A stretch of 51,440 nucleotides of DNA, taken from the NCBI GenBank assembly GCA_030730425.1, contig JANQVH010000002.1, positions 1 to 51,440 on the forward strand. Reading direction: 5' to 3'. The notes under the pieces are model-generated. The model had not been told where the DNA came from. It did not search any database and worked only from the letters and a program-made list of their open reading frames with translations. This DNA comes from Candidatus Nanopelagicaceae bacterium. Its GTDB lineage: Bacteria > Actinomycetota > Actinomycetes > Nanopelagicales > Nanopelagicaceae. Below are positions 8,869 to 17,727 of this stretch, piece after piece (positions within the stretch are counted from its first letter, which is position 1; each line of letters starts with the position of its first letter). The position numbers and the translations under genes were made by a program.

Positions 8869-9860
8869 ATGTTGATATGAAAGTCTTAGAAGCCCTAACG
8901 ATTGAACGTGATATTCCACTTGATCGCCTAATTACTGCTATTGAGATTGCAGTTAAGAGCGCTTATAACGAGATGGAAGGTGCAAAGCCTTTTGCTCACG
9001 CTAAGTTAGATTTAGTAACAGGTGAGATAAAGATTTTAATTCCAGTATTTGGTCCAGATGGCGAAAAAGTAGATGAGATTAGCGATGAACCAGAGGGCTT
9101 TAGTCGTATCGCATCATCTACTGCGCGTAAGATAATTAAAGAGAAGATGCGTGAATCAAAGGATCTAGAAATTGTTGGTGAATTTAGCGCAACTGTTGGC
9201 GATATTGTCTCTGGAGTAATTCAGCAGGGGCGAGATCAGAAGATGGTTTATATCGATCTTGGAAGAGTTGAGGGAAAAATACCGCCACATGAACAAGTTC
9301 CAGGTGAGGTATATAAACATGGCGATCGAATTAAGAGCTTCGTTGTTGATGTTAAGCAAGGCCAAAAAGGCCCAGAGGTATTGCTCTCTAGAAGCCATCC
9401 AGCTCTAGTTAAACAATTATTTGCACTTGAAGTTCCTGAGATTAGAGATCGCATCGTTGAGATTATGGGAATAGCTCGCGAGGCGGGACAACGGAGCAAG
9501 ATTGCAGTTAGGGCTCACCGCGCAGGTGTTAGTCCAAAGGGCGCCCTTATTGGTCCAATGGGGGCAAGAGCAAGAGCGGTTATGGATGAGTTACATGGCG
9601 AGAAGATAGATATTGTTGATTGGTCTGATGATCCTGCAACATATGTTGGTAATGCTTTAGCTCCAGCAAGAGTCTCTAGCGTTGAGGTAGTAAATATCGA
9701 TACTCGCTCTGCCAAGGTTGTAGTTCCTGATTACCAACTATCTCTTGCCATTGGAAAAGATGGGCAGAACGCCCGTCTGGCTGCTCGCCTAACTGGCTGG
9801 CGCATTGATATTCACTCCGATGGGGCGACAAGTGGCTCTGAGGCGAGCGAAGTTTCGTAA
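8865..9860 (+). CDS. nusA: Transcription termination/antitermination factor NusA
   Basis: The 331-residue protein has the short architecture usual in Actinobacteria: an N-terminal RNA-polymerase-binding domain, an S1 domain (about residues 105-175; GDIVSGVIQQGRDQKMVYIDL) and two KH domains (SRSHPALVKQLFALEVPEI, then IGPMGARARAVMDEL and AIGKDGQNARLAARLTGW). The C-terminal acidic repeats of E. coli NusA are absent, which is normal here. NusA modulates pausing and termination. It overlaps rimP by four bases. The usual ylxR gene does not follow; a 170-base non-coding gap leads to infB. Confidence 0.95.
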   Translation: MNVDMKVLEALTIERDIPLDRLITAIEIAVKSAYNEMEGAKPFAHAKLDLVTGEIKILIPVFGPDGEKVDEISDEPEGFSRIASSTARKIIKEKMRESKDLEIVGEFSATVGDIVSGVIQQGRDQKMVYIDLGRVEGKIPPHEQVPGEVYKHGDRIKSFVVDVKQGQKGPEVLLSRSHPALVKQLFALEVPEIRDRIVEIMGIAREAGQRSKIAVRAHRAGVSPKGALIGPMGARARAVMDELHGEKIDIVDWSDDPATYVGNALAPARVSSVEVVNIDTRSAKVVVPDYQLSLAIGKDGQNARLAARLTGWRIDIHSDGATSGSEASEVS

Positions 9861-10030
9861 AAGTAGTACTGCGGCGGTATGGTTGCGCCGTGAGGATCTC
9901 CCTTACATATCTGCAAAGCGAAGGCTAGGTCGAATAGGCAATGGCACTCAAATGAGCACTTCACAGTCATGAGTAGGTCAATTTAGGCTTCGCGTTTAAA
10001 AAGTAGACGAGGAGCCACAAAAGGAGAAAA
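9861..10030 (+). promoter_or_regulatory. infB leader region, no ylxR
   Basis: This 170-base gap carries no ORF of useful length in any frame; the possible ATG/GTG starts run into stops within about 13 codons. Two related direct repeats, ATGAGCACT (9952-9960) and ATGAGTAGG (9969-9977), lie in its centre, and CTC-aaat-GAG makes a small hairpin next to the first. A strong AAGGAG ribosome site (10021-10026) precedes the infB GTG. In many Actinobacteria ylxR occupies this position. I infer a leader with possible regulatory structure, but show no mechanism. Confidence 0.4.
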
Positions 10031-12736
10031 GTGGCAAAGGTCCGCGTTTACGAATTAGCAAAAGATGTAGGGATGGATAGCAAGGTTGTTCTTGCGAAAC
10101 TCCAAGAGATGGGCGAGTTTGTTCGCTCCGCATCTTCAACTGTTGAAGCACCTGTGGTGCGAAAGTTTCTAGAAAAATTTCCTGCAGTTGCAGCGACACC
10201 TAAGAAAGCTCCTGCCAAGAAAGCCCCTGCTAAAAAAGCTGCATCTAAGAAAGCAGCGCCAGTAGAGAGCGTTGAGCAGATTGATGAAATTACTCCACCT
10301 ATCCCTCCGGTAATTAAAGAGAGCCCGCAAGAAAATATCGCTCCAACTCAACTTCCTCCAAAACCACCAGCTGCTCCTGCTGCCAGAGTTGGAAATAATC
10401 CTTTTGCAACACCTTCAGCTCCTCCTCGTCCACCAAGACCACAAGGTCAGGGTGGTGCAAGACCTGGAAATAATCCTTTTGGAAATCCTTCAGCTCCTCC
10501 TCGTCCACCAAGACCACAAGGTCAAGGCGGAGTGCAACGTCCGGGAGGAAGTAGACCGCCAGGTGCTCCAGCAAGAGGTGGAAATATGGCAGGACCTCGT
10601 CCAGGTTCTGTTCGTCCAGGATTTGCTGCGCGACCACAACAGCGAAGTGATGGAACAACTGCTCGTCCGCAAGATCGCAACTCTTCATCTCCATATCGCA
10701 GCCAAGGTGGCCCAGGTCAGAGACCAGGTGGAACAACTGGCGCTCCTGCAAGACCAGGTGCCGGAAAACCAGGTGGCGGTTTTGCGCCAGGAAGACCAGG
10801 ACAGCGAGGAAGTGCTGGCGGAGCATTTGGAAAAAATGCTGGAAAGAAAAAGAATTACAAATCAAAGAAGACTCGTCGCGAAGAGATAGACAATATGCAA
10901 GCCCCAACGCTAGGGGGCGCAATTGTTCCTCGTGGTGATGGAAATACTCCAGTTAAATTAAGAAGAGGAGCATCTTTAGCTGACTTTGCCGAAAAAATTG
11001 GAGCAGATCCAGCTGGTTTAGTCTCAGTGCTATTTCATCTAGGCGAGATGGTTACTGCAACTCAATCAGTTGATGAAGAGACTCTGCATGTATTAGGCGG
11101 GGAGTTTGGCTACAAAATTACAGTTGTCTCTCCAGAGGATGAAGATAAAGAGATATTAGAACAATTTGATATCGATCTAGATCAAGAGCTCTCTGATGTT
11201 GATCCTGATGATTTAAGTATTAGGCCGCCAGTTGTCACAGTTATGGGCCATGTTGATCATGGAAAGACAAGGCTTCTTGATGCTATTCGCCAGACTGAAG
11301 TGGTAAAGGTTGAAGCAGGTGGAATTACTCAGCATATTGGCGCTTATCAGATTCATCATGAGCATGCCGGCATTAATCGCGCGATTACATTTATCGATAC
11401 TCCGGGCCATGAAGCCTTCACCGCTATGCGTGCTCGTGGAGCTAAGGTGACAGATATTGCAGTTCTTGTTGTTGCTGCAGATGATGGAGTGATGCCTCAA
11501 ACTATTGAAGCTCTAAATCACGCCCAAGCAGCAAATGTTCCCATTGTTGTTGCGGTAAATAAAGTTGATAAAGAGGGAGCAAACCCAGGACGTATTCGTC
11601 AGCAATTAACTGAATATAACTTGGTTGCTGAAGAGTATGGCGGAGATACTCTGTTTGTCGATGTCTCTGCAGTCAAAGTAACTGGTATTGATCAATTAGT
11701 TGAAGCAATTTTATTAACTGCAGATGCTGCAATTGATCTAAGAGCAATCCATGAAGATGATGCTAGAGGTGTGGCAATTGAGGCTCATCTAGATCGTGGT
11801 CGTGGCCCGGTTGCAACAGTTCTTGTCCAACGCGGAACTCTAAGTGTTGGAGATGCAATCGTTGCAGGAAGTGCTTTTGGTCGCGTTAGAGCGATGGTGG
11901 ATGAATTTGGCCATGAGGTAGAGATGGCTGGCCCATCAAGACCAGTTCAAGTTCTTGGATTCACCTCGGTGCCAAGTGCTGGCGATAGCTTTATCGTCGC
12001 ACCTGATGATCGAACTGCAAGACAAATTGCAGAGAAGCGTCAGGCAGGAGAGCGCCATGCCGCACTTGCTAAGGCAAGAAAGAAAGTTTCCCTAGAGGAC
12101 TTCCTTGAGCAATCTAAGGTCACCACTCTTAATCTAATTCTCAAAGGCGATGTCAGCGGATCTGTTGAAGCGCTGGAAGATGCTTTGATTCAATTAGATG
12201 TTGGCAGTGAAGTTGATTTAAGAGTTATTCATAGAGGCGTTGGCGCTATCACTAAGAGCGATGTCACTCTTGCCTCAGCATCGGGTGCGGTGATTGTTGG
12301 CTTCAATGTTAAGCCAGAGGCCCACACTGCAATCTTTGCCGATGAAGAGGGCGTTGAAGTTCGATTCTATAGCGTGATCTATAAAGCAATTGAGGAGATC
12401 GAAGCTGCGCTTAAGGGGCTACTCAAGCCTGAATTTGAAGAGGCAGTTTTGGGTCGAGCTGAAGTGCGCGAGGTATTTAAGTCCAGCAAGTTTGGAACTA
12501 TCGCTGGATCTCTAGTTTCAACTGGCCTTATTAGAAGAAATGCTAAGGCAAGAGTTCTACGCGATAACGTAGTAATTGGAGATAACTTAACTATCGAATC
12601 TTTGAAGCGATTTAAAGATGATGCAACTGAAGTTCGTGAGGGCTTTGAGTGCGGAATTGGCGTGGGTAATTTCAAAGATATTCAAATAGGAGATGTATTT
12701 GAAGCATTTGAGATGCGCGAGAAAAAGCGAGCATAA
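10031..12736 (+). CDS. infB: Translation initiation factor IF-2
   Basis: The 901-residue GTPase brings fMet-tRNA to the 30S subunit and promotes subunit joining. The N-terminal IF2-N module ([20 protein letters not shown]) is followed by a long low-complexity Lys/Ala then Pro/Gly/Arg-rich linker (about residues 55-290). The G domain begins near residue 404 with GHVDHGKT, then [15 protein letters not shown] and NKVDKEGA. The C-terminal IF2-C2 fMet-tRNA domain ends with [14 protein letters not shown]. The start is GTG with a strong AAGGAG site. The linker contains a tandem DNA repeat, listed separately. rbfA follows after three bases. Confidence 0.97.
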   Translation: MAKVRVYELAKDVGMDSKVVLAKLQEMGEFVRSASSTVEAPVVRKFLEKFPAVAATPKKAPAKKAPAKKAASKKAAPVESVEQIDEITPPIPPVIKESPQENIAPTQLPPKPPAAPAARVGNNPFATPSAPPRPPRPQGQGGARPGNNPFGNPSAPPRPPRPQGQGGVQRPGGSRPPGAPARGGNMAGPRPGSVRPGFAARPQQRSDGTTARPQDRNSSSPYRSQGGPGQRPGGTTGAPARPGAGKPGGGFAPGRPGQRGSAGGAFGKNAGKKKNYKSKKTRREEIDNMQAPTLGGAIVPRGDGNTPVKLRRGASLADFAEKIGADPAGLVSVLFHLGEMVTATQSVDEETLHVLGGEFGYKITVVSPEDEDKEILEQFDIDLDQELSDVDPDDLSIRPPVVTVMGHVDHGKTRLLDAIRQTEVVKVEAGGITQHIGAYQIHHEHAGINRAITFIDTPGHEAFTAMRARGAKVTDIAVLVVAADDGVMPQTIEALNHAQAANVPIVVAVNKVDKEGANPGRIRQQLTEYNLVAEEYGGDTLFVDVSAVKVTGIDQLVEAILLTADAAIDLRAIHEDDARGVAIEAHLDRGRGPVATVLVQRGTLSVGDAIVAGSAFGRVRAMVDEFGHEVEMAGPSRPVQVLGFTSVPSAGDSFIVAPDDRTARQIAEKRQAGERHAALAKARKKVSLEDFLEQSKVTTLNLILKGDVSGSVEALEDALIQLDVGSEVDLRVIHRGVGAITKSDVTLASASGAVIVGFNVKPEAHTAIFADEEGVEVRFYSVIYKAIEEIEAALKGLLKPEFEEAVLGRAEVREVFKSSKFGTIAGSLVSTGLIRRNAKARVLRDNVVIGDNLTIESLKRFKDDATEVREGFECGIGVGNFKDIQIGDVFEAFEMREKKRA
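10391..10530 (+). repeat. 75-base tandem repeat in the infB linker
   Basis: Two copies start at 10391 and 10466, with a period of 75 bases (25 codons). Both encode a GNNPF...[15 protein letters not shown] unit. A run of 37 bases beginning at CTTCAGCTCC is identical in the two copies, with differences confined to a few bases near the front and end. The near identity at synonymous positions points to a recent in-frame duplication in the disordered part of IF-2. Confidence 0.85.
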
Positions 12737-12739
12737 GTC

Positions 12740-13183
12740 ATGGGAAAGTCACATCGGGCTGCAAAAGTTGCTGACCGGATCAAGGTTGTAGTTGCCTCAG
12801 CACTTGAGAGCAAAGTAAGGGACCCGCGCCTTGGTTTTGTCACAATTACCGATGTTCGAGTAACTGGTGATCTACAGCAAGCCTCTATCTTCTATACAGT
12901 TTTAGGCGATGATGAAGCTCGAGTTAATACTGCCAAAGTATTAGAGAGCGCCAAGGGGCTTCTAAGAACTGAAGTAGGTAGAGAACTTGGCACCAGAATC
13001 ACTCCATCACTTACCTTCTTTGCAGATGCTTTAGGTGAGAATGCCAAAAACTTCGAAGATTTACTTGATCAGGTCAGAAAAAGCGATGAAGAGATTGCAA
13101 ATCTTCGCTCTAGCGCAGAGCCGATAAGCGGAGATGATCCTTATCGCCAGAGCCGCCCAAAAGACTATCTCTCTGGTGAATAG
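12740..13183 (+). CDS. rbfA: Ribosome-binding factor A
   Basis: A 147-residue KH-type protein needed for late 16S rRNA 5'-end maturation and cold adaptation. Diagnostic stretches are VKDPRLGFVTITDVRVTGDL-like sequence (here VRDPRLGFVTITDVRVTGDL), a central helix with LRTEVGRELGTRITPSLTFF, and a C-terminal charged tail. It starts three bases after the infB stop, and its TAG stop abuts the truB ATG directly. The infB-rbfA-truB order is conserved across bacteria. Confidence 0.95.
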   Translation: MGKSHRAAKVADRIKVVVASALESKVRDPRLGFVTITDVRVTGDLQQASIFYTVLGDDEARVNTAKVLESAKGLLRTEVGRELGTRITPSLTFFADALGENAKNFEDLLDQVRKSDEEIANLRSSAEPISGDDPYRQSRPKDYLSGE

Positions 13184-14041
13184 ATGAGTTTGCAAGATGG
13201 CTTTGTCATCATTGATAAGCCAGCGGGAATTACCAGCCATGATGTCGTGGCAAAGCTAAGAAAATCACTAGGAACAAAGCAGGTCGGCCATGCTGGGACC
13301 TTAGATCCGATGGCAACTGGAGTTCTAGTTCTTGGAGTAAATAAAGCAACAAAGTTTCTCCAATATATAACTCAAGGCAGAAAGGCCTATCACGCTCAGA
13401 TTCGCTTAGGCCAGGTGACTACTAGCGATGATGCTCAAGGTGAAATTACTTCAACATCTGATACCTCAAATGTTAGTGATCAAGAGATTAGAGATTTTCT
13501 TGCTACTCAAGTTGGAAGCATTATGCAGGTTCCAACTAAAGTCTCTGCGATAAAAATTAATGGCCAGAGAGCCTATGACTTAGTTAGAGAGGGCAAAGAG
13601 GTAGATATCCCTGCTCGTCAGATAGATATCTATAAGTTAGATGTAATTGAAATCAAACGTGGAGAATTTCTAGATATTGAAATTTCTGTTGAATGCTCTG
13701 CAGGAACTTATATCCGATCAATTGCAAGAGATTTAGGACACTCACTTGGAGTTGGAGGACATCTCATCTCTCTTCGAAGAAGCCTAGTAGCTCCATTTTC
13801 GCTAAGTGATTGCAGCGGCCTTGAATCACCAGTGATAAGGCCGCTTGCTAGCGAAATCTCTAAAGTTATGAGGGTTAGAGATGTTGATCTACAAGAAGTT
13901 AAAGAGTTGAGCTTTGGTCGTGCGCTGAGCGCATCAAGTACTGATGGCCCAGTTGTTGCCCTAGCGCCAGATGGGCAGGTTGCTGCGATATTGGAAAACC
14001 GCGAACATGGCGCTCAACCTGTGGCGGTCTTTATTTCATGA
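13184..14041 (+). CDS. truB: tRNA pseudouridine(55) synthase
   Basis: TruB makes pseudouridine 55 in the T-loop of tRNAs. The 285-residue protein starts GFVIIDKPAGITSHDVVAKL and carries the catalytic Asp at residue 41 in GHAGTLDPMATGVLVLG. Further conserved blocks are QVPTKVSAIKINGQRAYDLVR and CSAGTYIRSIARDLG. A C-terminal PUA-like region (about residues 225-285) follows. The ATG adjoins the rbfA stop. The stop lies 13 bases before the chosen ribF start. Confidence 0.95.
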   Translation: MSLQDGFVIIDKPAGITSHDVVAKLRKSLGTKQVGHAGTLDPMATGVLVLGVNKATKFLQYITQGRKAYHAQIRLGQVTTSDDAQGEITSTSDTSNVSDQEIRDFLATQVGSIMQVPTKVSAIKINGQRAYDLVREGKEVDIPARQIDIYKLDVIEIKRGEFLDIEISVECSAGTYIRSIARDLGHSLGVGGHLISLRRSLVAPFSLSDCSGLESPVIRPLASEISKVMRVRDVDLQEVKELSFGRALSASSTDGPVVALAPDGQVAAILENREHGAQPVAVFIS

Positions 14042-14054
14042 AAGAATTAAAGCT

Positions 14055-14963
14055 ATGAGTAGCGCTGAAGTAACTTGGCATGGTTCCCCGCTTCTAGGCT
14101 CCGCACTTGCTATCGGAATTTTTGATGGAGTTCACATTGGCCATCAAGTAATTCTTCAAGAGGGGATAAAGGAGAATATGCCGGTAGTTGCACTTACCTT
14201 TGATCCCCATCCAACATCTGTGTTTGCTCCAGATCGAGTTCCAACTCGCCTGCTAACTCTAAATAATCGTATTGCTCAGTTATCTATACATGGGGCAACA
14301 AGTGTGGCAGTAATGAAGTTTAGCTCTCAATTTTCACAGTTAACCCCAGATCAATTCATTAACGAAGTCTTAAAACCAATATTTGACCCTGCCTTAGTTT
14401 TGGTGGGGGAGAACTTCACATTTGGAGCAAAAGCTGCAGGCAATGTTGAGTATTTGCAATCTAATTCATCTTTTAAAGTAAAGGCAATTCCACTTTATAA
14501 CCATGGAAATATTAAGGTCTCCTCAACAAGAATTCGAGAGGCAATTAAGGCTGGAAATATCGAGATTGCTAATCAGTTGCTAACTAGACCTCATCAATTA
14601 GTAGGGCCAGTTGTTCATGGCGAAAAACGAGGAAGAACAATTGGCTATCCAACTGCAAATATTGGCCTTGATTCCTATGCCACAATTCCATCTGATGGAG
14701 TTTATGCCGGATGGTTATCAGTTGGAGCTCATCGCTGGAGCGCAGCAATTTCTATTGGAACTAATCCAACATTTGATGGCGTGCGCGGAAGACAAGTTGA
14801 GGCCTACGCACTTGATCGAGATGATCTAGATCTCTATGACCAAGAGGTGAAAGTTGAATTCGGTTGGAGACTTAGAGATACCATTAAATTTGGCTCACTT
14901 GATGAGCTCTTGGTTCAGATGAAAAAAGATTGCGATGAAGCCAGGAAACTGACTTCTCTTTAA
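14055..14963 (+). CDS. ribF: Bifunctional riboflavin kinase / FMN adenylyltransferase
   Basis: Produces FMN and FAD from riboflavin. The N-terminal nucleotidyltransferase half has GIFDGVHIGHQVIL and TFDPHP, and TRIREAIKAGNI ends it. The C-terminal riboflavin kinase half has GEKRGRTIGYPTANI, SDGVYAGWL and EAYALDRDDLDLYDQEV. I placed the start at ATG 14055, giving 302 residues, because an upstream in-frame start at 13971 would add 28 unrelated residues deep within truB. The ribosome site is weak. rpsO follows after a 125-base leader. Confidence 0.95.
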   Translation: MSSAEVTWHGSPLLGSALAIGIFDGVHIGHQVILQEGIKENMPVVALTFDPHPTSVFAPDRVPTRLLTLNNRIAQLSIHGATSVAVMKFSSQFSQLTPDQFINEVLKPIFDPALVLVGENFTFGAKAAGNVEYLQSNSSFKVKAIPLYNHGNIKVSSTRIREAIKAGNIEIANQLLTRPHQLVGPVVHGEKRGRTIGYPTANIGLDSYATIPSDGVYAGWLSVGAHRWSAAISIGTNPTFDGVRGRQVEAYALDRDDLDLYDQEVKVEFGWRLRDTIKFGSLDELLVQMKKDCDEARKLTSL

Positions 14964-15088
14964 GCGTATTTTTGCCTCGATTTTAGATCTTTAAGCAGCG
15001 CTGGTAGATTTACGCCCCTCAAGCGAGAAAGCGTGCGCTCGTGTATTAGACCGAGAGCCCTCGTGAAAGATGTAAAGGAAGAAAAAAA
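14964..15088 (+). promoter_or_regulatory. rpsO leader with alternative hairpins
   Basis: Between ribF and rpsO. GCGAG (15023-15027) can pair with CTCGT (15038-15042), and CGAG (15052-15055) with CTCG (15060-15063). The middle CTCG (15038-15041) can instead pair with CGAG at 15052-15055, so two mutually exclusive folds exist. A GGAAG ribosome site lies before the ATG. S15 autoregulates through structured leaders in several bacterial phyla, and these leaders differ in structure; this one is a candidate only. Confidence 0.45.
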
Positions 15089-15358
15089 ATGGCATTAAAA
15101 CCTGCCGAGAAGAAAGAAATTATCACCAAGTATGGCGCCTCTGCATCTGACACAGGAAGCCCTGAATCACAGGTTGCGCTTTTATCACGGAGAATTGAAG
15201 AAGTAACTGAGCACCTACAGACAAATCAGCATGATCACCACAACCGTCGTGGTCTACTGCTTCTAGTAGGTCGCCGTAGAAGAATTTTGCAATACCTTGC
15301 AAAGACAGATATTGCGCGATACCGCGCGATCATCGACAAACTCGGCATCCGCCGTTAG
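15089..15358 (+). CDS. rpsO: 30S ribosomal protein S15
   Basis: An 89-residue primary 16S rRNA-binding protein of normal length. Family signature blocks are complete: [20 protein letters not shown], then [20 protein letters not shown], and the C-terminal [18 protein letters not shown] ribosome site precedes the ATG. rpsO next to pnp is a deeply conserved pairing in which transcript processing and PNPase levels are linked. A structured 151-base gap separates the two here. Confidence 0.98.
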   Translation: MALKPAEKKEIITKYGASASDTGSPESQVALLSRRIEEVTEHLQTNQHDHHNRRGLLLLVGRRRRILQYLAKTDIARYRAIIDKLGIRR

Positions 15359-15509
15359 TTTGCTGAACAATTAAATAATCACCCAGCGCAACGCTAGAGG
15401 TTTGGTCCTCGGTGGTGGCTTACGGATTTAAACAAGAATGCCGTTGGCTTCGATCGAAGATCCATTCTCTATAAATATGTGCGCGGGTGTTAGAGAATAG
15501 GAGAGACCC
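15359..15509 (+). promoter_or_regulatory. rpsO-pnp intergenic region with hairpins and a candidate promoter
   Basis: Small hairpins AGCG-caa-CGCT (15385-15395) and GAGG-tttggt-CCTC (15397-15410) follow rpsO. Further on, AGAATG (15435-15440) and CATTCT (15463-15468) flank a 12-base perfect palindrome CTTCGATCGAAG (15448-15459), which could form one long imperfect stem. TATAAA (15470-15475) resembles a -10 box, and AGGAGAG precedes the pnp ATG. In E. coli the pnp leader is an RNase III/PNPase target; a similar role here is conjecture. Confidence 0.45.
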
Positions 15510-17717
15510 ATGGAGGGTCAAGACGTTAAGTCTGCCGCTGTCACAATTGACAACGGAAAATTTGGAAAACGAGAGATTCGTTTCGAAACTGGTCGCCTAG
15601 CGCGCCAAGCTGCAGGAACTGCAGTTGTTTATCTAGATGATGAAACTATGTTGCTATCAGCAACTACTGCTTCAAAGTCGCCTAAAGAACAATTCGATTT
15701 CTTCCCATTAACAGTTGATGTAGAAGAGCGTATGTATGCAATTGGAAAGATCCCAGGATCATTTTTCCGCAGAGAAGGTCGTCCTTCAGAGGAGGCAATT
15801 CTTACCTGCCGCTTAATTGATCGTCCGCTTCGCCCCTCATTTATTAAAGGGCTGCGTAATGAAATTCAGATCGTAGTGACTGTTATGGCCCTTGATCAGA
15901 ATCATATGTATGACGTCATTGCTATTAATGCGGCATCAATGTCAACACAATTAGCAGGGCTGCCATTCTCAGGTCCAATTGGTGGAGTGCGTATCGCACT
16001 TATTGATGGACAATGGGTGGCATTTCCAAACCATAGCGATCTAGAAAATGCCGTTTTTGATATGGTCGTTGCTGGAAGAATTGCTGGCGATGATGTTGCC
16101 ATCATGATGGTTGAAGCAGAAGCAACAGTTAAGACTATTGATTTAATTGGCTCTGGCGCTAGCGCTCCAACTGAGGAAATTGTTGGTCAGGGACTTGAGG
16201 CTTCAAAGCCATTTATTCGTCAGCTCTGCCAAGCACAGATTGAACTAGCAAAGGTTGCTGCAAAGCCAACCGCTGAGTTCCCGGTATTTCTTGATTATCA
16301 AGATGATGCTTTGGCAGCTGTTGAGAAAGCAGCAAAGAAGAAATTAGATACTGCGCTAAAGATTTCAGGCAAGCAAGAGCGCGAGACAGAAATTACTCGT
16401 CTATCTGATGAAGTTAAGCAATCACTTGCTGAGAGCTTTGTTGGTAGGGAGAAAGAAATTCCTGCAGCATTTCGCTCACTAACTAAGAAATTAGTTCGCC
16501 AGAGAGTTCTTCGCGAAAAGATTCGTATCGATGGACGAGGACTTCGCGATATCAGACCACTGATTGCTGAAGTTGAGGTAGTTCCAAGAGTTCATGGCTC
16601 TGCAATATTTGAAAGAGGCGAGACCCAGATTCTGGGAATCACTACTTTAAATATGCTTAAGATGGAGCAACAGCTAGATACGCTCAATCCTGAAGACCAT
16701 AAGCGTTATATGCATAATTACAACTTCCCTCCTTACTCAACTGGTGAAACTGGTCGAGTGGGATCACCTAAGAGACGAGAGATTGGCCATGGCGCACTCG
16801 CTGAGCGAGCGCTCCTTCCAGTTCTTCCTGGGCGTCAAGAGTTTCCTTATGCCATTAGACAAGTATCTGAAGCTCTTAGCTCCAATGGATCAACTTCCAT
16901 GGGCTCGGTATGCGCATCAACTCTCTCGCTATTAAATGCAGGAGTTCCGCTAAAGGCGCCAGTTGCTGGAATTGCAATGGGCTTAATTTCAGATGATGTT
17001 GATGGCAAAGTGGAATATGTTGCCCTAACAGATATTTTGGGAGCAGAGGATGCTTTCGGCGATATGGACTTTAAAGTTGCTGGAACTAAAGACTTTGTAA
17101 CAGCTCTTCAGCTAGATACTAAATTAGATGGAATTCCAGCTAGCGTTCTATCTGCTGCGCTTCTACAAGCAAAAGAAGCTCGCCTTGCAATCTTAAAGGT
17201 GATGAATGAAGCTATTGATGGTCCTGATGATATGAACCCACTTGCTCCAAGAATCATCTCAATTAAGATCCCAGTGGATCAGATTGGCGCTGTTATTGGA
17301 CCTAAGGGCAAGATCATCAATCAGATTCAAGAGGAAACTGGAGCTGAGATCTCCATCGAAGATGATGGAACAATCTTTATTGGTGCCACAAATGGCACAG
17401 CAGCAGATGCTGCTAAAGCTGCGATTCTCTCAATTGCTGATCCAAAGCTTCCTGAAATTGGCGAGCGATATAACGGAACAATCGTCAAGCTTGCAACCTT
17501 TGGAGCTTTCGTAAATCTCCTTCCAGGAAAAGATGGCTTGCTACACATCTCCCAGATTCGCAAGATGCATGGTGGAAAGCGCATTGAAAACCTAGAAGAT
17601 GTGATGAACGTTGGCGATAAGGTTGAAGTTGAAATTGGTGAGATTGACCCAAAGGGCAAGCTCTCGCTAATTCCAGTTTTAGATGAAAGCCAGAAGTCAG
17701 ATACTGCTTCAGAGTAA
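15510..17717 (+). CDS. pnp: Polyribonucleotide nucleotidyltransferase (PNPase)
   Basis: A 3'-5' phosphorolytic exoribonuclease of 735 residues. Two RNase PH domains are present: the first with [20 protein letters not shown] and the second with [20 protein letters not shown] and [21 protein letters not shown] helical linker joins them. The C-terminus has a KH domain ([20 protein letters not shown]-like; here [20 protein letters not shown]) and an S1 domain ([20 protein letters not shown]). The N-terminal extension before [19 protein letters not shown] is short. It is followed after 10 bases by an M16 protease, as in mycobacteria. Confidence 0.97.
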   Translation: MEGQDVKSAAVTIDNGKFGKREIRFETGRLARQAAGTAVVYLDDETMLLSATTASKSPKEQFDFFPLTVDVEERMYAIGKIPGSFFRREGRPSEEAILTCRLIDRPLRPSFIKGLRNEIQIVVTVMALDQNHMYDVIAINAASMSTQLAGLPFSGPIGGVRIALIDGQWVAFPNHSDLENAVFDMVVAGRIAGDDVAIMMVEAEATVKTIDLIGSGASAPTEEIVGQGLEASKPFIRQLCQAQIELAKVAAKPTAEFPVFLDYQDDALAAVEKAAKKKLDTALKISGKQERETEITRLSDEVKQSLAESFVGREKEIPAAFRSLTKKLVRQRVLREKIRIDGRGLRDIRPLIAEVEVVPRVHGSAIFERGETQILGITTLNMLKMEQQLDTLNPEDHKRYMHNYNFPPYSTGETGRVGSPKRREIGHGALAERALLPVLPGRQEFPYAIRQVSEALSSNGSTSMGSVCASTLSLLNAGVPLKAPVAGIAMGLISDDVDGKVEYVALTDILGAEDAFGDMDFKVAGTKDFVTALQLDTKLDGIPASVLSAALLQAKEARLAILKVMNEAIDGPDDMNPLAPRIISIKIPVDQIGAVIGPKGKIINQIQEETGAEISIEDDGTIFIGATNGTAADAAKAAILSIADPKLPEIGERYNGTIVKLATFGAFVNLLPGKDGLLHISQIRKMHGGKRIENLEDVMNVGDKVEVEIGEIDPKGKLSLIPVLDESQKSDTASE

Positions 17718-17727
17718 GTGGAATTAA

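Noticed and set aside
9861-10030. Hidden ylxR gene between nusA and infB
   Set aside because: No frame stays open and no cysteine-containing YlxR-like segment appears; the starts present reach stops within about 13 codons.
10314-10922. Long open frames opposite and alongside the infB linker
   Set aside because: They are shadows of the repetitive Pro/Gly/Arg codons; the translations are low-complexity and infB itself is unambiguous.
15441-15465. tRNA T-loop-like sequence (TTCGATC) in the rpsO-pnp gap
   Set aside because: No acceptor stem, D-arm or anticodon arm can be formed around it; it belongs to a simple palindrome.
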